The notes beneath the pieces are model-generated. The model was not told the DNA's origin and ran no database searches. It saw only the letters and a program-made list of their open reading frames with translations. A stretch of DNA of 64,000 nt, from contig NZ_KZ845675.1 of the NCBI RefSeq assembly GCF_003313465.1, forward strand, positions 1-64,000. The letters are read 5' to 3'. The translations under genes were made by a program, and so were the position numbers. Of the stretch, positions 47,287 to 58,183 are shown in pieces. This stretch comes from Thermoflavimicrobium daqui. GTDB lineage: Bacteria; Bacillota; Bacilli; Thermoactinomycetales; Thermoactinomycetaceae. Position 1 is the first letter of the stretch. Every line of letters begins with the position of its first letter.

Positions 47287-47868
47287 ATGGGAGAAAGCTT
47301 GATTTTATCAATGTTAAAGCGTTCTATGGAAGAAAAATGTATGGTATCTGTGTTTACCGACCGATCTCAGCCTGATAGCTGCTCAGTGGGATTTATCCAT
47401 TCCCTCTCTAGTAAGCAATTTGCGATGAAGCATGTAACACCAGATGGGTATAATGATGGCTATATTTTGAGAAGGATCGAAGATATTTTTAGAGTGGATA
47501 TAGCTGGAGAGTATGAACGACGGCTAGAATTAATATACACACTTCAAAAACAACCGTATAAAGATCTGATGAATGCGGGGGTAGCGTTCGAGTCAGATCT
47601 ATTTAGAGCGTGTTTAGTTAGGGCACAAGATGAAAATTTGGTCGTTACCATATGTATCGATGAAAATGATAGTCAACTGAATATGGTTGGCTTTGTCAAA
47701 GAAATGGGTTCTCACGAAGTTACCATTACACGAATTACCTCGAATGGATTAGATGACGGAGAATCCACTTTTTATATTGAAGATATCGTAAAAATAAACT
47801 GTGACACCGCAGAGGAAAAAACATGTAAATTGCTATTTGACCATAGAAAAACATTAGAGAGAAAGTGA
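47287..47868 (+). CDS. Two-domain Sm-like protein
   Basis: 193 residues; ATG with gaggtgac upstream. Two halves of about 85 residues repeat one pattern. MVSVFTDRSQPDSCSVGFIH ... VTPDGYNDGYILRRIEDIFR lies at about 18-75, and LVVTICIDENDSQLNMVGFV ... ITSNGLDDGESTFYIEDIVK at about 118-175; each ends with a helix (YERRLELIY / EEKTCKLLF). The strand pattern and the IEDI(F/V)x(V/I) close look like an LSm/Hfq-type small barrel. That identification is inference from the pattern. No signal or membrane segment, so cytosolic. Single gene between the RHS island and ppiB. Confidence 0.65.
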   Translation: MGESLILSMLKRSMEEKCMVSVFTDRSQPDSCSVGFIHSLSSKQFAMKHVTPDGYNDGYILRRIEDIFRVDIAGEYERRLELIYTLQKQPYKDLMNAGVAFESDLFRACLVRAQDENLVVTICIDENDSQLNMVGFVKEMGSHEVTITRITSNGLDDGESTFYIEDIVKINCDTAEEKTCKLLFDHRKTLERK

Positions 47869-48012
47869 CATTCATGATCCAAATATCATGGAGTACTGTA
47901 GCCATTCACATCATTAGCTAGGTGATTAGTTTATTTGGTGGTTTTTGCTATCGCTTTTAGTAAAAATACATAATAATTTGGATTCAAATACGGGTATTTT
48001 GCTATAAGCAAA

Positions 48013-48050
48013 AAAATCCTCGTACCACTGTTTAGATGGCACGAGGATTT
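48013..48050. terminator. Bidirectional terminator
   Basis: aaatcctcgt-cca / tgg-acgaggattt arms with an internal mismatch and U-rich ends on both strands. It lies between the convergent Sm-like gene and ppiB. Confidence 0.8.
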
Positions 48051-48096
48051 ACTTATTTTTCGTACAAGCTGAGGATCATCGAAATCACAAACCTAC

Positions 48097-48537
48097 TTAA
48101 GCATCAAATACTTCGACCTTCTCCATGACATCGCCATTTCTCATCTTTAAGACGGTATCCATACCGGATGTGACTTGTCCAAAAACGGTATGAACTCCGT
48201 CTAAGTGAGGTTGTGGCTCGTGGACAATGAAGAATTGACAAGAGCCTGTGTCTTTACCTGCATGGGCCATTGATAGAGCGCCTACCCCATGTTTATGTGG
48301 GTTTCCTTCCGTTTCACATTGGATGGTATATCCAGCAGAGCCTCTTCCTGTTCCCATTGGACAACCACCTTGGCTTACAAAGCCAGGGATGACACGATGG
48401 AAGGTAAGACCATTATAAAAGCCTTCATTGGCTAGCTTTTCGAAGTTGGCTACGGTATTTGGAGCTTCGCCCGGAAATAGATCGAACTCGATCTTTTCAC
48501 CGTTTTGCATGAGTATGTATCCTTTTTTGCTCATCAT
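48097..48537 (-). CDS. ppiB: Cyclophilin-type peptidyl-prolyl isomerase
   Basis: 146 residues, the normal size of a single-domain cytosolic cyclophilin. Active-site blocks: [13 protein letters not shown] with the catalytic Arg, [16 protein letters not shown], and [11 protein letters not shown]. It accelerates prolyl isomerisation during folding. ATG (two tandem Met codons) after aaggagag. Single-gene unit. Confidence 0.95.
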   Translation of the reverse strand: MMSKKGYILMQNGEKIEFDLFPGEAPNTVANFEKLANEGFYNGLTFHRVIPGFVSQGGCPMGTGRGSAGYTIQCETEGNPHKHGVGALSMAHAGKDTGSCQFFIVHEPQPHLDGVHTVFGQVTSGMDTVLKMRNGDVMEKVEVFDA

Positions 48538-48577
48538 TTATCTCTCCTTTAAGGGAACGTCAGACCCATTATAGCAC

Positions 48578-48612
48578 AAAAAAGAGAGAAGCTATAAACT
48601 AAGCTCTCTCTG
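48578..48612 (-). terminator. Terminator of the 48686-48949 gene
   Basis: On the minus strand gagagagct ... agcttctctc followed by ttttttg, with one bulged base. It lies about 75 bp beyond the stop of that gene and just before the ppiB promoter region. Confidence 0.65.
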
Positions 48613-48685
48613 CTAAAAAGTGTCTGTTGAAATTGGTCACGACTATATCATCAGTGATACGAATGACTTCTATTTGGCTAACTGC

Positions 48686-48949
48686 CTACCCCTTCTGCTG
48701 AGTGACCAGTTTATTACCTTCGTCTTTTAGCATTTGCTCTAATTGGTCGATGTGTTGAAGACCATCTGGCAGTTGCCGGATTTTCTTTAGATCCGGCTCA
48801 AGGAACTGTACTCTTCCTCCTTGATTGGTATGGACATAACGAGCTACACTAGTCAACCACTCTTGTTGGTCTCGTAGTAGAGCATAACGAATGACATAAA
48901 AAGGATGTTGGCTCTCTTCTAAACCTCGTGTTTCAATAGTAATAGACAA
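48686..48949 (-). CDS. Small hypothetical protein
   Basis: 87 residues from TTG 48949, chosen because aaggggg lies 7 nt upstream; an ATG 13 codons earlier lacks a site. Predicted alpha/beta protein: SITIETRGLEESQHPFYVIR, WLTSVARYVHTNQGGRVQFL, then a charged helix (LEQMLKDEGNK). No family recognised. It lies between ppiB and the yerC region on the minus strand. Confidence 0.55.
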   Translation of the reverse strand: MSITIETRGLEESQHPFYVIRYALLRDQQEWLTSVARYVHTNQGGRVQFLEPDLKKIRQLPDGLQHIDQLEQMLKDEGNKLVTQQKG

Positions 48950-49284
48950 ATGAGTGCCCCCTTTATCTTTGTTATTTTTATTGTACATGATTTGCTTTCA
49001 TTTATGACAAGGGAAATTTGATTAAGGGCATCTGCTCTATGGATCGAAAATTCAATGTTTTGGGGAATGAGAGACTCTAGTAGACGTCTTCGAGAAAGAG
49101 TTTTCTTTGTATAGATGAAAGGGTATTTTATTAATAAAAGTTGATTCGAAGTGTTGTTTTCTGCATAATAAGGAAGCGGTCGTTTTTTAGCGAAATAAAG
49201 TAGTTGGTTTATTTTATTATAATAGACTTTGTTGCAAAAATAGTTAAAAACTCTAGAAATGGATGGAACTAAAAGTAAAAACAT
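48919..49284 (-). CDS. Possible hypothetical protein
   Basis: 121 codons, ATG with agagg 7 nt upstream. The middle (YPFIYTKKTLSRRRLLESLI and IEFSIHRADALNQISLVINE) looks protein-like. The last 25 residues overlap the downstream small gene and look out of frame, so either the stop was moved by a frameshift or the ORF is fortuitous. Weakly supported. Confidence 0.35.
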   Translation of the reverse strand: MFLLLVPSISRVFNYFCNKVYYNKINQLLYFAKKRPLPYYAENNTSNQLLLIKYPFIYTKKTLSRRRLLESLIPQNIEFSIHRADALNQISLVINESKSCTIKITKIKGALICLLLLKHEV

Positions 49285-49408
49285 GCAACAACCTCTATGA
49301 TATAGGAATAGTTATAGAAAAATTAAAAGAAGGTTTTTTTCATTCATATGTGGAATGTTATTGCTTTAAAGGGTGAAAACGGAATGGAAGAGTAAGGGGG
49401 CTAAGCTT

Positions 49409-49711
49409 GTGCAGCTAAATAAATTAAAGAAAGAAGAAATAGAACAATTATTTGAAGCCGTTTTACAGTTAAAAACAATGGAGGATTGCTACAAATTTTT
49501 TGAGGATTTATGCACTGTTGGTGAAATCAAATCCTTAGCACAACGCTTGGAAGTGGCGAGAATGCTTCGTGCTGGATATACTTATAATCAGATTGAAGCA
49601 GAGACAGGTGCAAGTACAGCTACGATCTCCAGAGTGAAGAGATGTCTTCACTATGGAACGGAAGGATATAACTTGGTATTAGATCGGATCAAAGCCAATG
49701 AAAAAGAATAG
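49409..49711 (+). CDS. yerC: TrpR-like repressor family protein YerC
   Basis: 100 residues. Near-complete match in pattern to YerC/YecD proteins: SLAQRLEVARMLRAGYTYNQ and TGASTATISRVKRCL, the helix-turn-helix of the TrpR-like superfamily. GTG 49409 has aaggggg 8 nt upstream and yields the usual N-terminus (QLNKLKKEEIEQLF); an earlier GTG at 49373 would add 12 residues. Its regulon is not evident here. Ends at a strong terminator and stands before pcrB as in B. subtilis. Confidence 0.9.
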   Translation: MQLNKLKKEEIEQLFEAVLQLKTMEDCYKFFEDLCTVGEIKSLAQRLEVARMLRAGYTYNQIEAETGASTATISRVKRCLHYGTEGYNLVLDRIKANEKE

Positions 49712-49756
49712 TTTGAAAGCGTTTTATTTGAAATAAGAAGAAATAATTGGAAGATG

Positions 49757-49784
49757 CCTCGCAAATGATGCGAGGTTTTTTTTT
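49757..49784 (+). terminator. Terminator of yerC
   Basis: cctcgc / gcgagg stem with a 7-nt loop followed by nine T. It also argues that the pcrB coding region does not begin upstream of it. A TATAAT at 49801-49806 may be the -10 of the pcrB-pcrA-ligA unit, but no good -35 is seen. Confidence 0.9.
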
Positions 49785-49842
49785 GTTGGATAGAGTTGTG
49801 TATAATAGGTTTGTTGGTTTAGATCGGAAGGAGTATGACATC

Positions 49843-50556
49843 ATGTTTCGGAAGAAGATGCAAAAGTGGCGTCACGTATTTAAATTAGATCCTAACCGAA
49901 AGCTATCGGACTTAGCACTGAAAATGGTCTGTACATCTGGGACAGACGCCGTTATTATTGGTGGGACTGATGGAATTACATTTGAAAATACATTTGCGCT
50001 CTTACAGCGAGTGAAGCAATATCCTATCCACTGTGTTCAGGAAATTTCCAATCACTCAGCAGTCATGCCAGGATTTGATGGCTATCTGATTCCTTCTGTT
50101 CTAAATACAGAGCAAGCTTATTGGATTAAGGGGGCCCATTTTGAAGCCATTCAAAAATATGGTCACCTCATTCCTTGGCAGCAAATCGCTTTACAAGGAT
50201 ATGTGATTCTAAATCCAGATGCGAAAGTAAGTCGTTTAACCAAATGCGATACTCAATTAACCCCACAAGATATCACTGCCTATGCACAGCTCTGTGACCA
50301 ACTTTTTCGTATTCCTATTTTTTATCTTGAATATAGCGGAACATATGGAAAAGTAGAGATGCTCAAAGCAGCACGTAAAGGCTTAAAGCAATCTCGCCTT
50401 TTTTATGGTGGGGGGATCACCACAGAAGAACAGGCGAAAGACATGGCAGCATGGGCTGATACGATTGTGGTGGGAAATTTGATTTACTACCATGTAGAAA
50501 GAGCGATGAACACAGTGAAATGGGTGAAAGAAACGCCACTTAGAAAAGGGGAGTAG
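49843..50556 (+). CDS. pcrB: Heptaprenylglyceryl phosphate synthase
   Basis: 237 residues. It transfers heptaprenyl to sn-glycerol-1-phosphate, making an archaea-like ether lipid in Bacillales. TIM-barrel signatures: HVFKLDPNRKLSD, TSGTDAVIIGGTDGIT, FYLEYSGTYG and LFYGGGITTEEQA, with the phosphate site VVGNLIYY. ATG 49843 has aaggag 9 nt upstream and fits the family N-terminus. First gene of pcrB-pcrA-ligA; 18 bp before pcrA. Confidence 0.93.
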   Translation: MFRKKMQKWRHVFKLDPNRKLSDLALKMVCTSGTDAVIIGGTDGITFENTFALLQRVKQYPIHCVQEISNHSAVMPGFDGYLIPSVLNTEQAYWIKGAHFEAIQKYGHLIPWQQIALQGYVILNPDAKVSRLTKCDTQLTPQDITAYAQLCDQLFRIPIFYLEYSGTYGKVEMLKAARKGLKQSRLFYGGGITTEEQAKDMAAWADTIVVGNLIYYHVERAMNTVKWVKETPLRKGE

Positions 50557-50574
50557 AAAGGGAGGACTTCATCA

Positions 50575-52767
50575 ATGAACCCTTCAACATTATCATTACT
50601 AGATGGGTTAAATCCGATGCAAAGACAAGCAGTGGAGACTACAGAAGGACCTGTACAAATTTTAGCAGGGGCAGGAAGTGGGAAAACACGGGTGCTTACA
50701 TTTCGTGTTGCTTATCTCTTGGCTAAAAAGAAGATTCATCCTTGGAATATTTTAGCGATTACTTTTACCAATAAAGCGGCTAGAGAGATGAAAGAGCGAA
50801 TTGGAAGACTCGTTGGTTCAGTTGCCGAAGACATCTGGATTTCTACTTTTCACTCCATGTGTGTGAGAATTTTACGACGCGATATTGATCGGATTGGTTA
50901 TTCTCGTAATTTTACGATTTTGGATACATCAGATCAGCTTTCAGTGATCAAACAAATTCTAAAAGAAGAGAATTTAGATCCCAAAAAGTTTGAGCCTCGC
51001 TCGATTTTACATCGGATCAGTGCAGCTAAGAATCAGCTCTTAGGTCCTCAAGGAATGCTGAAGCAAGCTTTAGCCAAAGGAGACTTTATGGCTGAAGTAG
51101 CGGCAGAAGTCTATGAGAAATATCAAGATAAACTACGTACCAATGAGTCTTTGGATTTTGATGATTTGCTGATGAAAACCGTTATGCTATTCGAGCAGGT
51201 ACCTGAAGTGAAAGAGTATTATCAGAAAAAGTTCCAATATATCCATGTAGATGAGTATCAAGATACAAACCATGTTCAATACGTCCTCGTTCGTATGCTT
51301 GCGGCCAATCATCAAAACATTTGTGTTGTGGGTGATGCAGATCAGTCTATCTATCGCTTCCGAGGTGCCGATATTAGTAACATTTTGCAGTTTGAGAGAG
51401 ATTGGCCCAATGCGATGCTGATTAAACTAGAGCAAAACTATCGTTCAACCAAAAAAATCCTAGAAGCTGCTAACCATTTGATCGCTCACAATACGGAGAG
51501 GAAACCGAAGAATCTCTGGACTGAAAATGAAACAGGTGATTCCATCCAGTTATTTGAAGCGGAAAATGAACATGATGAGGCTTATTATATTGCCGAGCAG
51601 ATTATGAGAGGGAACCAAACAGGTACGGATTATAAGGATTTTGCCATATTATACCGTACCAATGCTCAATCACGGGTCGTAGAGGAAGTTTTACTTAAAT
51701 CGAATATTCCTTACCAAGTGATTGGAGGGATTAAATTCTATGAACGTAAAGAGATTAAGGATATCTTGGCTTATTTACGGTTGATTGTAAATCCACGCGA
51801 TGATTTAAGTTTAACTCGGGTGATTAATGTGCCACGGCGCGGGATCGGTGCCGTCACATTGGAGAAAATCCAAACTTACGCAACAGCACACCAGCTTTCC
51901 CTCATCGATGCCTTGCTCGAAGCGGATCAGATTGGGCTTACCAAACGGAACCTTACTCCACTCAATGAATTTGTCCAATTGATTCAGCAACTTCATGCGA
52001 TGGTGGAATATTTATCAGCGGAAGAGTTGACGGAAGAAGTGTTAACACGGACAGGATATCGTGAAGAGTTAAAGAAAGAAAAGACGTTGGAGGCACAAGG
52101 GCGTTTAGAAAATATTCACGAATTTATGTCTGTAGTACAAGAGTTTGAAAAACGTAGTGAAGATAAATCCTTGGTAGCCTTTTTGACAGACTTAGCCCTC
52201 ATTTCGGATATTGATGCTTTGGATGAATCGGTTGACGAGTCAAGACCAGCCTCTTCCGTTTCTCTGATGACTTTACACAGTGCAAAAGGATTGGAATTTC
52301 CCTATGTATTTTTGGTTGGAATGGAAGAAGGAATTTTTCCACACAGTCGAACGATGGACGATGAGGAAGAGATGGAAGAAGAGCGCCGTTTAGCATATGT
52401 AGGAATTACGCGTGCCGAGAAGTGTTTACATTTGACACGAGCGCGTGTTCGTACTATATTTGGACATACCAGTGCAAACCCTCCTTCCCGCTTTTTGAAA
52501 GAGATCCCAAGTGAGCTAATCGAACAAGTGGGGCAAGCGAAGAAAGTGACACCAAGCTCAGAGATGCGCCGCTCTGCTATCCACCGACCTGTACAGACTG
52601 TTTCGGATTGGGCTGTAGGTGATAAAGCCGAGCATCGTAAATGGGGGATAGGAACTGTGGTGAAAGTGCAAGGAGCCGGCGAAGACTTAGAGCTAAATAT
52701 CGCTTTTCCAGCTCCGACCGGAGTGAAAAAATTACTTGCTCGCTTTGCCCCGATTACCAAGGTGTAA
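50575..52767 (+). CDS. pcrA: ATP-dependent DNA helicase PcrA
   Basis: 730 residues; UvrD/Rep superfamily 1A 3'-5' helicase. Motifs in order: Q motif LNPMQRQAV, Walker [13 protein letters not shown], Ia [76 protein letters not shown] (split by a short linker), [13 protein letters not shown]. Acts in repair and conflict resolution at transcription. ATG with gggagga upstream. Confidence 0.97.
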   Translation: MNPSTLSLLDGLNPMQRQAVETTEGPVQILAGAGSGKTRVLTFRVAYLLAKKKIHPWNILAITFTNKAAREMKERIGRLVGSVAEDIWISTFHSMCVRILRRDIDRIGYSRNFTILDTSDQLSVIKQILKEENLDPKKFEPRSILHRISAAKNQLLGPQGMLKQALAKGDFMAEVAAEVYEKYQDKLRTNESLDFDDLLMKTVMLFEQVPEVKEYYQKKFQYIHVDEYQDTNHVQYVLVRMLAANHQNICVVGDADQSIYRFRGADISNILQFERDWPNAMLIKLEQNYRSTKKILEAANHLIAHNTERKPKNLWTENETGDSIQLFEAENEHDEAYYIAEQIMRGNQTGTDYKDFAILYRTNAQSRVVEEVLLKSNIPYQVIGGIKFYERKEIKDILAYLRLIVNPRDDLSLTRVINVPRRGIGAVTLEKIQTYATAHQLSLIDALLEADQIGLTKRNLTPLNEFVQLIQQLHAMVEYLSAEELTEEVLTRTGYREELKKEKTLEAQGRLENIHEFMSVVQEFEKRSEDKSLVAFLTDLALISDIDALDESVDESRPASSVSLMTLHSAKGLEFPYVFLVGMEEGIFPHSRTMDDEEEMEEERRLAYVGITRAEKCLHLTRARVRTIFGHTSANPPSRFLKEIPSELIEQVGQAKKVTPSSEMRRSAIHRPVQTVSDWAVGDKAEHRKWGIGTVVKVQGAGEDLELNIAFPAPTGVKKLLARFAPITKV

Positions 52768-52780
52768 ATCCTTACGCTGA

Positions 52781-54802
<2,022 letters not shown>

Positions 54803-55090
54803 TCAATGAAAAAAAGTAAAAAAATCTCCTTTTTTATACGGACATTAAACCAAATTTAGTGTATGATAATATTGTTTTTATTTTCATCTTTTCGTTCTTA
54901 TGTAAGTGCAGTTCTCGTTTTGGTCTTTGGTTTCTATTACTATACTTTTGAGCGCAGAAAACTCGGATCACATGGAGTGAGTATGCGCTTTTTTTGTATG
55001 GTTGTTAGAAATATGGGTTATAAACAGGAAAATACAAGGGTTACCATGAATATAGAATGAACTGGAAAAAATAAGTGGAGGAACCCTTCA

Positions 55091-56764
55091 ATGAGAAAGG
55101 AGAAGTTAGTTACATCTGGGCTTTTTCTTTTTTTTCTGGTCGTACTCAGTCTAGCTGCTTGTGATTATGATTGGTTGCGATTTGGTTTACCAAAGCCAAT
55201 TTCATCATTTGAAGATCTACAAGCCCAAACCTTAAATAAACGCATTCCACAGCGAAAAATAGAGCTTTCTTCTTATGCAAAGGAGCTGGGAGGGAGCTTA
55301 ACTTCCCCCAGTTATAGGCAGTTTGCTGCCGATGCCCAAGTATTTGTATCAGGGCAAATAAAGGCATTCAAGAAACGTCCTAACTCCTATCTCTGGATTC
55401 AGGTAAATTCTTTAAAGCCTACCATGAAGGGATTGCCGAAATCCTTTGACTATTATGTACCCCTTCGAAATGGGAAATTTCAGCAAAATATTCGACTATT
55501 TGCTGGTATTGGGGAATATCGAGTCATCATTCGTATAGCAGATAAGCAAAGGTACATACCTTTTGCTTCATTTTATGTCAAAAATGTGAATCCCAAGATC
55601 GAACGTGATATTAGTTATAGTCAACAAGTCAAGCAAGATCAACTAAAGATAGCTGCACCAAGCTCTGGTTATACCATACAAGATCAATTCTTTACACTAG
55701 CTGGCAAAAGTTCAGCAAGTAATCTGATGGTCCAGATTCATAAAGATGCAAATGTGATGCGGTTTCCGATCACTGTCCATAAAGGAGAGTTTTCAGAGCA
55801 ACTTCCATTGTTAGAAGGAAATGGTATCTACCGAATCCAGGTACTCCTTCCAGACCGTTCAAAAAAGGATGGATTTGTAAATGGAGCTACACTTTATATA
55901 GAAAATAAGTCAAAACAAGAAAAAATAGGCATCCAATTTACAGAACTTTACAAACAAAGAGGGATTCTCTTAAGCCATCCTATTGAAGGCTATGCTCAGA
56001 CTCGCTTAACTTATCGGATTGCAGGAAAAATCGACCCCAAAGTCTCCTTAGCGAGAAAGACGACTCATATTGTGGTACAAATTGACAAAGGTGGCACCAA
56101 AGCAACGTATTTTTTGCCAATTAGACAAAACCGCTTTGATGGGCAAATTGGCCTCCGTTTTGGTATGGGTATGTATGATGTAGTGGTATTTGTCCCTGAG
56201 ATTACGACTCAGAAAAATGATTACTTTCGCTTTTATCCCATAGCACGGTTTAAGGTATGGAATCAAACACAAAAGGATTTACGAGATTTGATGCCATCGC
56301 GAGGGATTGAATCCGATCATCCAATTATCAAGCGTTTAGCTTCTCGATTGACGAGAGGGAAGCGAAGTGATCTAGAAAAAGCAAAAGCGATTTTTTCTTA
56401 TGTTGCGAAAAACATCCATTACGACGTAAGAAAATTGAAGAACAACAGCTATGCTTGGGATGATAGTGCACTCAAAACTCTTCGTTTACGTAAAGGAGTT
56501 TGTCAAGATTTTGTATTCCTATCGATAGCTCTTTTAAGAGCAGCGAATTTGCCTGCTCGTTTTGTAGAAGGGGAAGCAGGTAACCAGCAACATGCTTGGG
56601 TTGAAGTATGGATAGCTGGGCGCTGGGTGACGATGGACCCGACTTGGGGTTCTGGTGTATTAAATGGCCAAGGTGGCTTTACTAAAAAATATGATGAATT
56701 TTATTTTGACCCTGTGCCTGAACTTATCGCGAATACGCATACACGAAAAGGTGTGATCTATTAA
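55091..56764 (+). CDS. Transglutaminase-like lipoprotein
   Basis: 557 residues. Lipoprotein signal LFFLVVLSLAACDYD with the lipobox Cys at about residue 24. Residues about 75-410 hold three similar beta-sandwich segments (QVFVSGQIKAFKK..., FFTLAGKSSASN..., RLTYRIAGKIDPK...). The C-terminal transglutaminase core has Cys in RKGVCQDFVFLS (about 471), His in NQQHAWVEVW (about 500) and Asp in TMDPTWGSG (about 515). Domain order suggests wall or substrate binding by the sandwiches and Cys-protease or transglutaminase action outside the membrane. It lies after ligA, where B. subtilis has an unrelated lipoprotein gene. ATG after gtggagg. Confidence 0.85.
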   Translation: MRKEKLVTSGLFLFFLVVLSLAACDYDWLRFGLPKPISSFEDLQAQTLNKRIPQRKIELSSYAKELGGSLTSPSYRQFAADAQVFVSGQIKAFKKRPNSYLWIQVNSLKPTMKGLPKSFDYYVPLRNGKFQQNIRLFAGIGEYRVIIRIADKQRYIPFASFYVKNVNPKIERDISYSQQVKQDQLKIAAPSSGYTIQDQFFTLAGKSSASNLMVQIHKDANVMRFPITVHKGEFSEQLPLLEGNGIYRIQVLLPDRSKKDGFVNGATLYIENKSKQEKIGIQFTELYKQRGILLSHPIEGYAQTRLTYRIAGKIDPKVSLARKTTHIVVQIDKGGTKATYFLPIRQNRFDGQIGLRFGMGMYDVVVFVPEITTQKNDYFRFYPIARFKVWNQTQKDLRDLMPSRGIESDHPIIKRLASRLTRGKRSDLEKAKAIFSYVAKNIHYDVRKLKNNSYAWDDSALKTLRLRKGVCQDFVFLSIALLRAANLPARFVEGEAGNQQHAWVEVWIAGRWVTMDPTWGSGVLNGQGGFTKKYDEFYFDPVPELIANTHTRKGVIY

Positions 56765-56778
56765 TGATCACACCTTTT
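56746..56778 (+). terminator. Terminator of the lipoprotein gene
   Basis: aaaaggtgtgatc / gatcacacctttt, perfect 13-bp arms with a 7-nt loop, and the stop codon at the edge of the loop. Confidence 0.85.
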
Positions 56779-56912
56779 CATTTATGGTAAATAACAATTC
56801 TATAAATAATTTGATAGATAAATTTCTGTTTTTTAGTATAATGGAAATGCTAAAAAATAAGATTTCCGATTTGTATGAAATAATACCATTTTTCGGTAGG
56901 GGGAATTTCGGT

Positions 56913-57167
56913 TTGTTTATGTTACTTAGTATGTCCTTATTTAGTGTGGTCATAGCGAGCTTACATTTTTTTGCTACAGGTAATTTGTTAGTTGGAGTTT
57001 CATTACTTGGCTCTGGTGCTGCTATTGGAACAGGAACCATGTTCTTATACCAAAGTAAAGCACATACACAACATGAACATGAGACACAAAAGAAAAAGAA
57101 AAAATCGAAGTTTGACTGTGATTGTTGTGATTCCTGTGACCTTCCAGATTGTGATTGCTGCGATTAA
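56913..57167 (+). CDS. Small membrane protein with Cys/Asp-rich tail, copy 1
   Basis: 84 residues from TTG 56913 (aggggg 9 nt upstream); this start aligns exactly with the ATG of the neighbouring paralogue, whereas an upstream ATG at 56784 lies next to a terminator and lacks a site. Two hydrophobic stretches form one hairpin (FMLLSMSLFSVVIASLHFF and LLVGVSLLGSGAAIGTGTMF). A Lys-rich linker (QKKKKKSKF) leads to the tail DCDCCDSCDLPDCDCCD: seven Cys and seven Asp in 17 residues. The tail is a plausible metal-binding or Cys-linked region. No family recognised. Confidence 0.65.
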   Translation: MFMLLSMSLFSVVIASLHFFATGNLLVGVSLLGSGAAIGTGTMFLYQSKAHTQHEHETQKKKKKSKFDCDCCDSCDLPDCDCCD

Positions 57168-57362
57168 TTCTGATTAAAGTATGGTTTAGATTGAAATACA
57201 CTTTTTGGGTGGAGTGAATATGTAATAGCTTATTTTAATTATTGTATAGAATCATTTATTATACTGATTGTTTGTTTCTATTTTATTGTATAATGGGAAT
57301 ATAAAAATAGCTTTCTCTTCTAACTTATCGATAAAAATTAGTTAGCTGAAATGAGGGAAAGT

Positions 57363-57617
57363 ATGTTTATTTTATTAATGATGTCATTTTTTAGCTTGAT
57401 TATTGCTAGCCTGCATTTTCTAATGGTAGGTAATTTACTTTTGGGAGCTTCATTGCTTGGCTCTGGAGCATTGATTAGTTCAGGAACGATGTACTTTTAT
57501 AAAAAGAAAACATTTGCGATGAAGTTGAAAAAGAAATTAAAATTAGATTTCTGTGATTGCTGTGATCTCCCGGATTGTGATTGTTGTGATGTTCCAGATT
57601 GTGGTTTGGATTGTTAA
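57363..57617 (+). CDS. Small membrane protein with Cys/Asp-rich tail, copy 2
   Basis: 84 residues, ATG with gaggga 5-6 nt upstream. Clear paralogue of copy 1: FILLMMSFFSLIIASLHF, LLLGASLLGSGALISSGTMY, then a basic linker (KLKKKLKLD) and the tail FCDCCDLPDCDCCDVPDC ending GLDC. The repeated tail unit CDCCDLPDC is shared word for word with copy 1. Each gene has its own TATAATGG-type -10 upstream (56837, and about 57288), so they are probably separately transcribed. Confidence 0.7.
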   Translation: MFILLMMSFFSLIIASLHFLMVGNLLLGASLLGSGALISSGTMYFYKKKTFAMKLKKKLKLDFCDCCDLPDCDCCDVPDCGLDC

Positions 57618-57632
57618 TAGAAAGTGACTTTT

Positions 57633-57665
57633 GGTTACGACATATTCAGATGTCGTAACCATTTT
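57633..57665 (+). terminator. Terminator after the Cys-rich pair
   Basis: ggttacgacat / atgtcgtaacc arms (11 bp), 6-nt loop, then attttta. Confidence 0.85.
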
Positions 57666-57768
57666 TATGTGGTAGCGAATGGACAAAAAATAGAGCAATC
57701 ATGTTTTTAGACAGTTCCTATCGATGCTTACTCAGAAGTTGAATAGATAGAGAAGGACGTGAGCTGGA

Positions 57769-58098
57769 GTGAATTTTTTATCTTTGATCCCTTGTCATCG
57801 TCGCCCGGATCGGACGATTCATATTAAAGGAAAGCCCATGCCTTTATGCGCGCGTTGTACAGCCATTTATGCTTCATATATCTTACTCCCCCTTTTTTAT
57901 TTTGCTCCTAAAAATCTCTTCACTCTTGGTTTATCCATTTTTTTGCAACTACCGATGTTAATCGATGGTTTGACACAACGTTGGGGTTTAAGGGAAAGTA
58001 ATAATGTTCTACGTGTGATTACAGGGATTTTAAGTGGGATTGGTCAGTGCTTGTTTATTTGGTTTATGTCTTATATGATTATTCAAATACTAAAGTAG
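57769..58098 (+). CDS. DUF2085 family membrane protein
   Basis: 109 residues. The N-terminal IPCHRRPDRTIHIKGKPMPL followed by CARCTAIYASY gives the invariant CH...CxRC set of DUF2085, probably a metal site near the membrane. Three hydrophobic segments follow (ILLPLFYFAPKNLFTLGLSI, LRVITGILSGIGQCLFIW). Function is unknown. GTG start, about 11 nt after aagga; initiation is therefore somewhat uncertain. Confidence 0.85.
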   Translation: MNFLSLIPCHRRPDRTIHIKGKPMPLCARCTAIYASYILLPLFYFAPKNLFTLGLSIFLQLPMLIDGLTQRWGLRESNNVLRVITGILSGIGQCLFIWFMSYMIIQILK

Positions 58099-58183
58099 AG
58101 TTACCTTTTTAACAGGAATTCGCTGCTTATCGCTTAAACATGCCTAAGGTTGTAGTAGGAGAAAAGATAGAGGTGTCGTAGTT

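Noticed and set aside
39159-47868. Island as an integrated mobile element
   Set aside because: No integrase, transposase, tRNA target or terminal repeats could be found; duplication and recombination of RHS cassettes explain it better.
49747-49842. Upstream start of pcrB
   Set aside because: It would place coding sequence over the yerC terminator hairpin; ATG 49843 has aaggag and fits the family.
54863-55060. 65-codon hydrophobic ORF after ligA
   Set aside because: No ribosome site, atypical ending, and a TATGAT-like element at its start suggests a promoter region instead.
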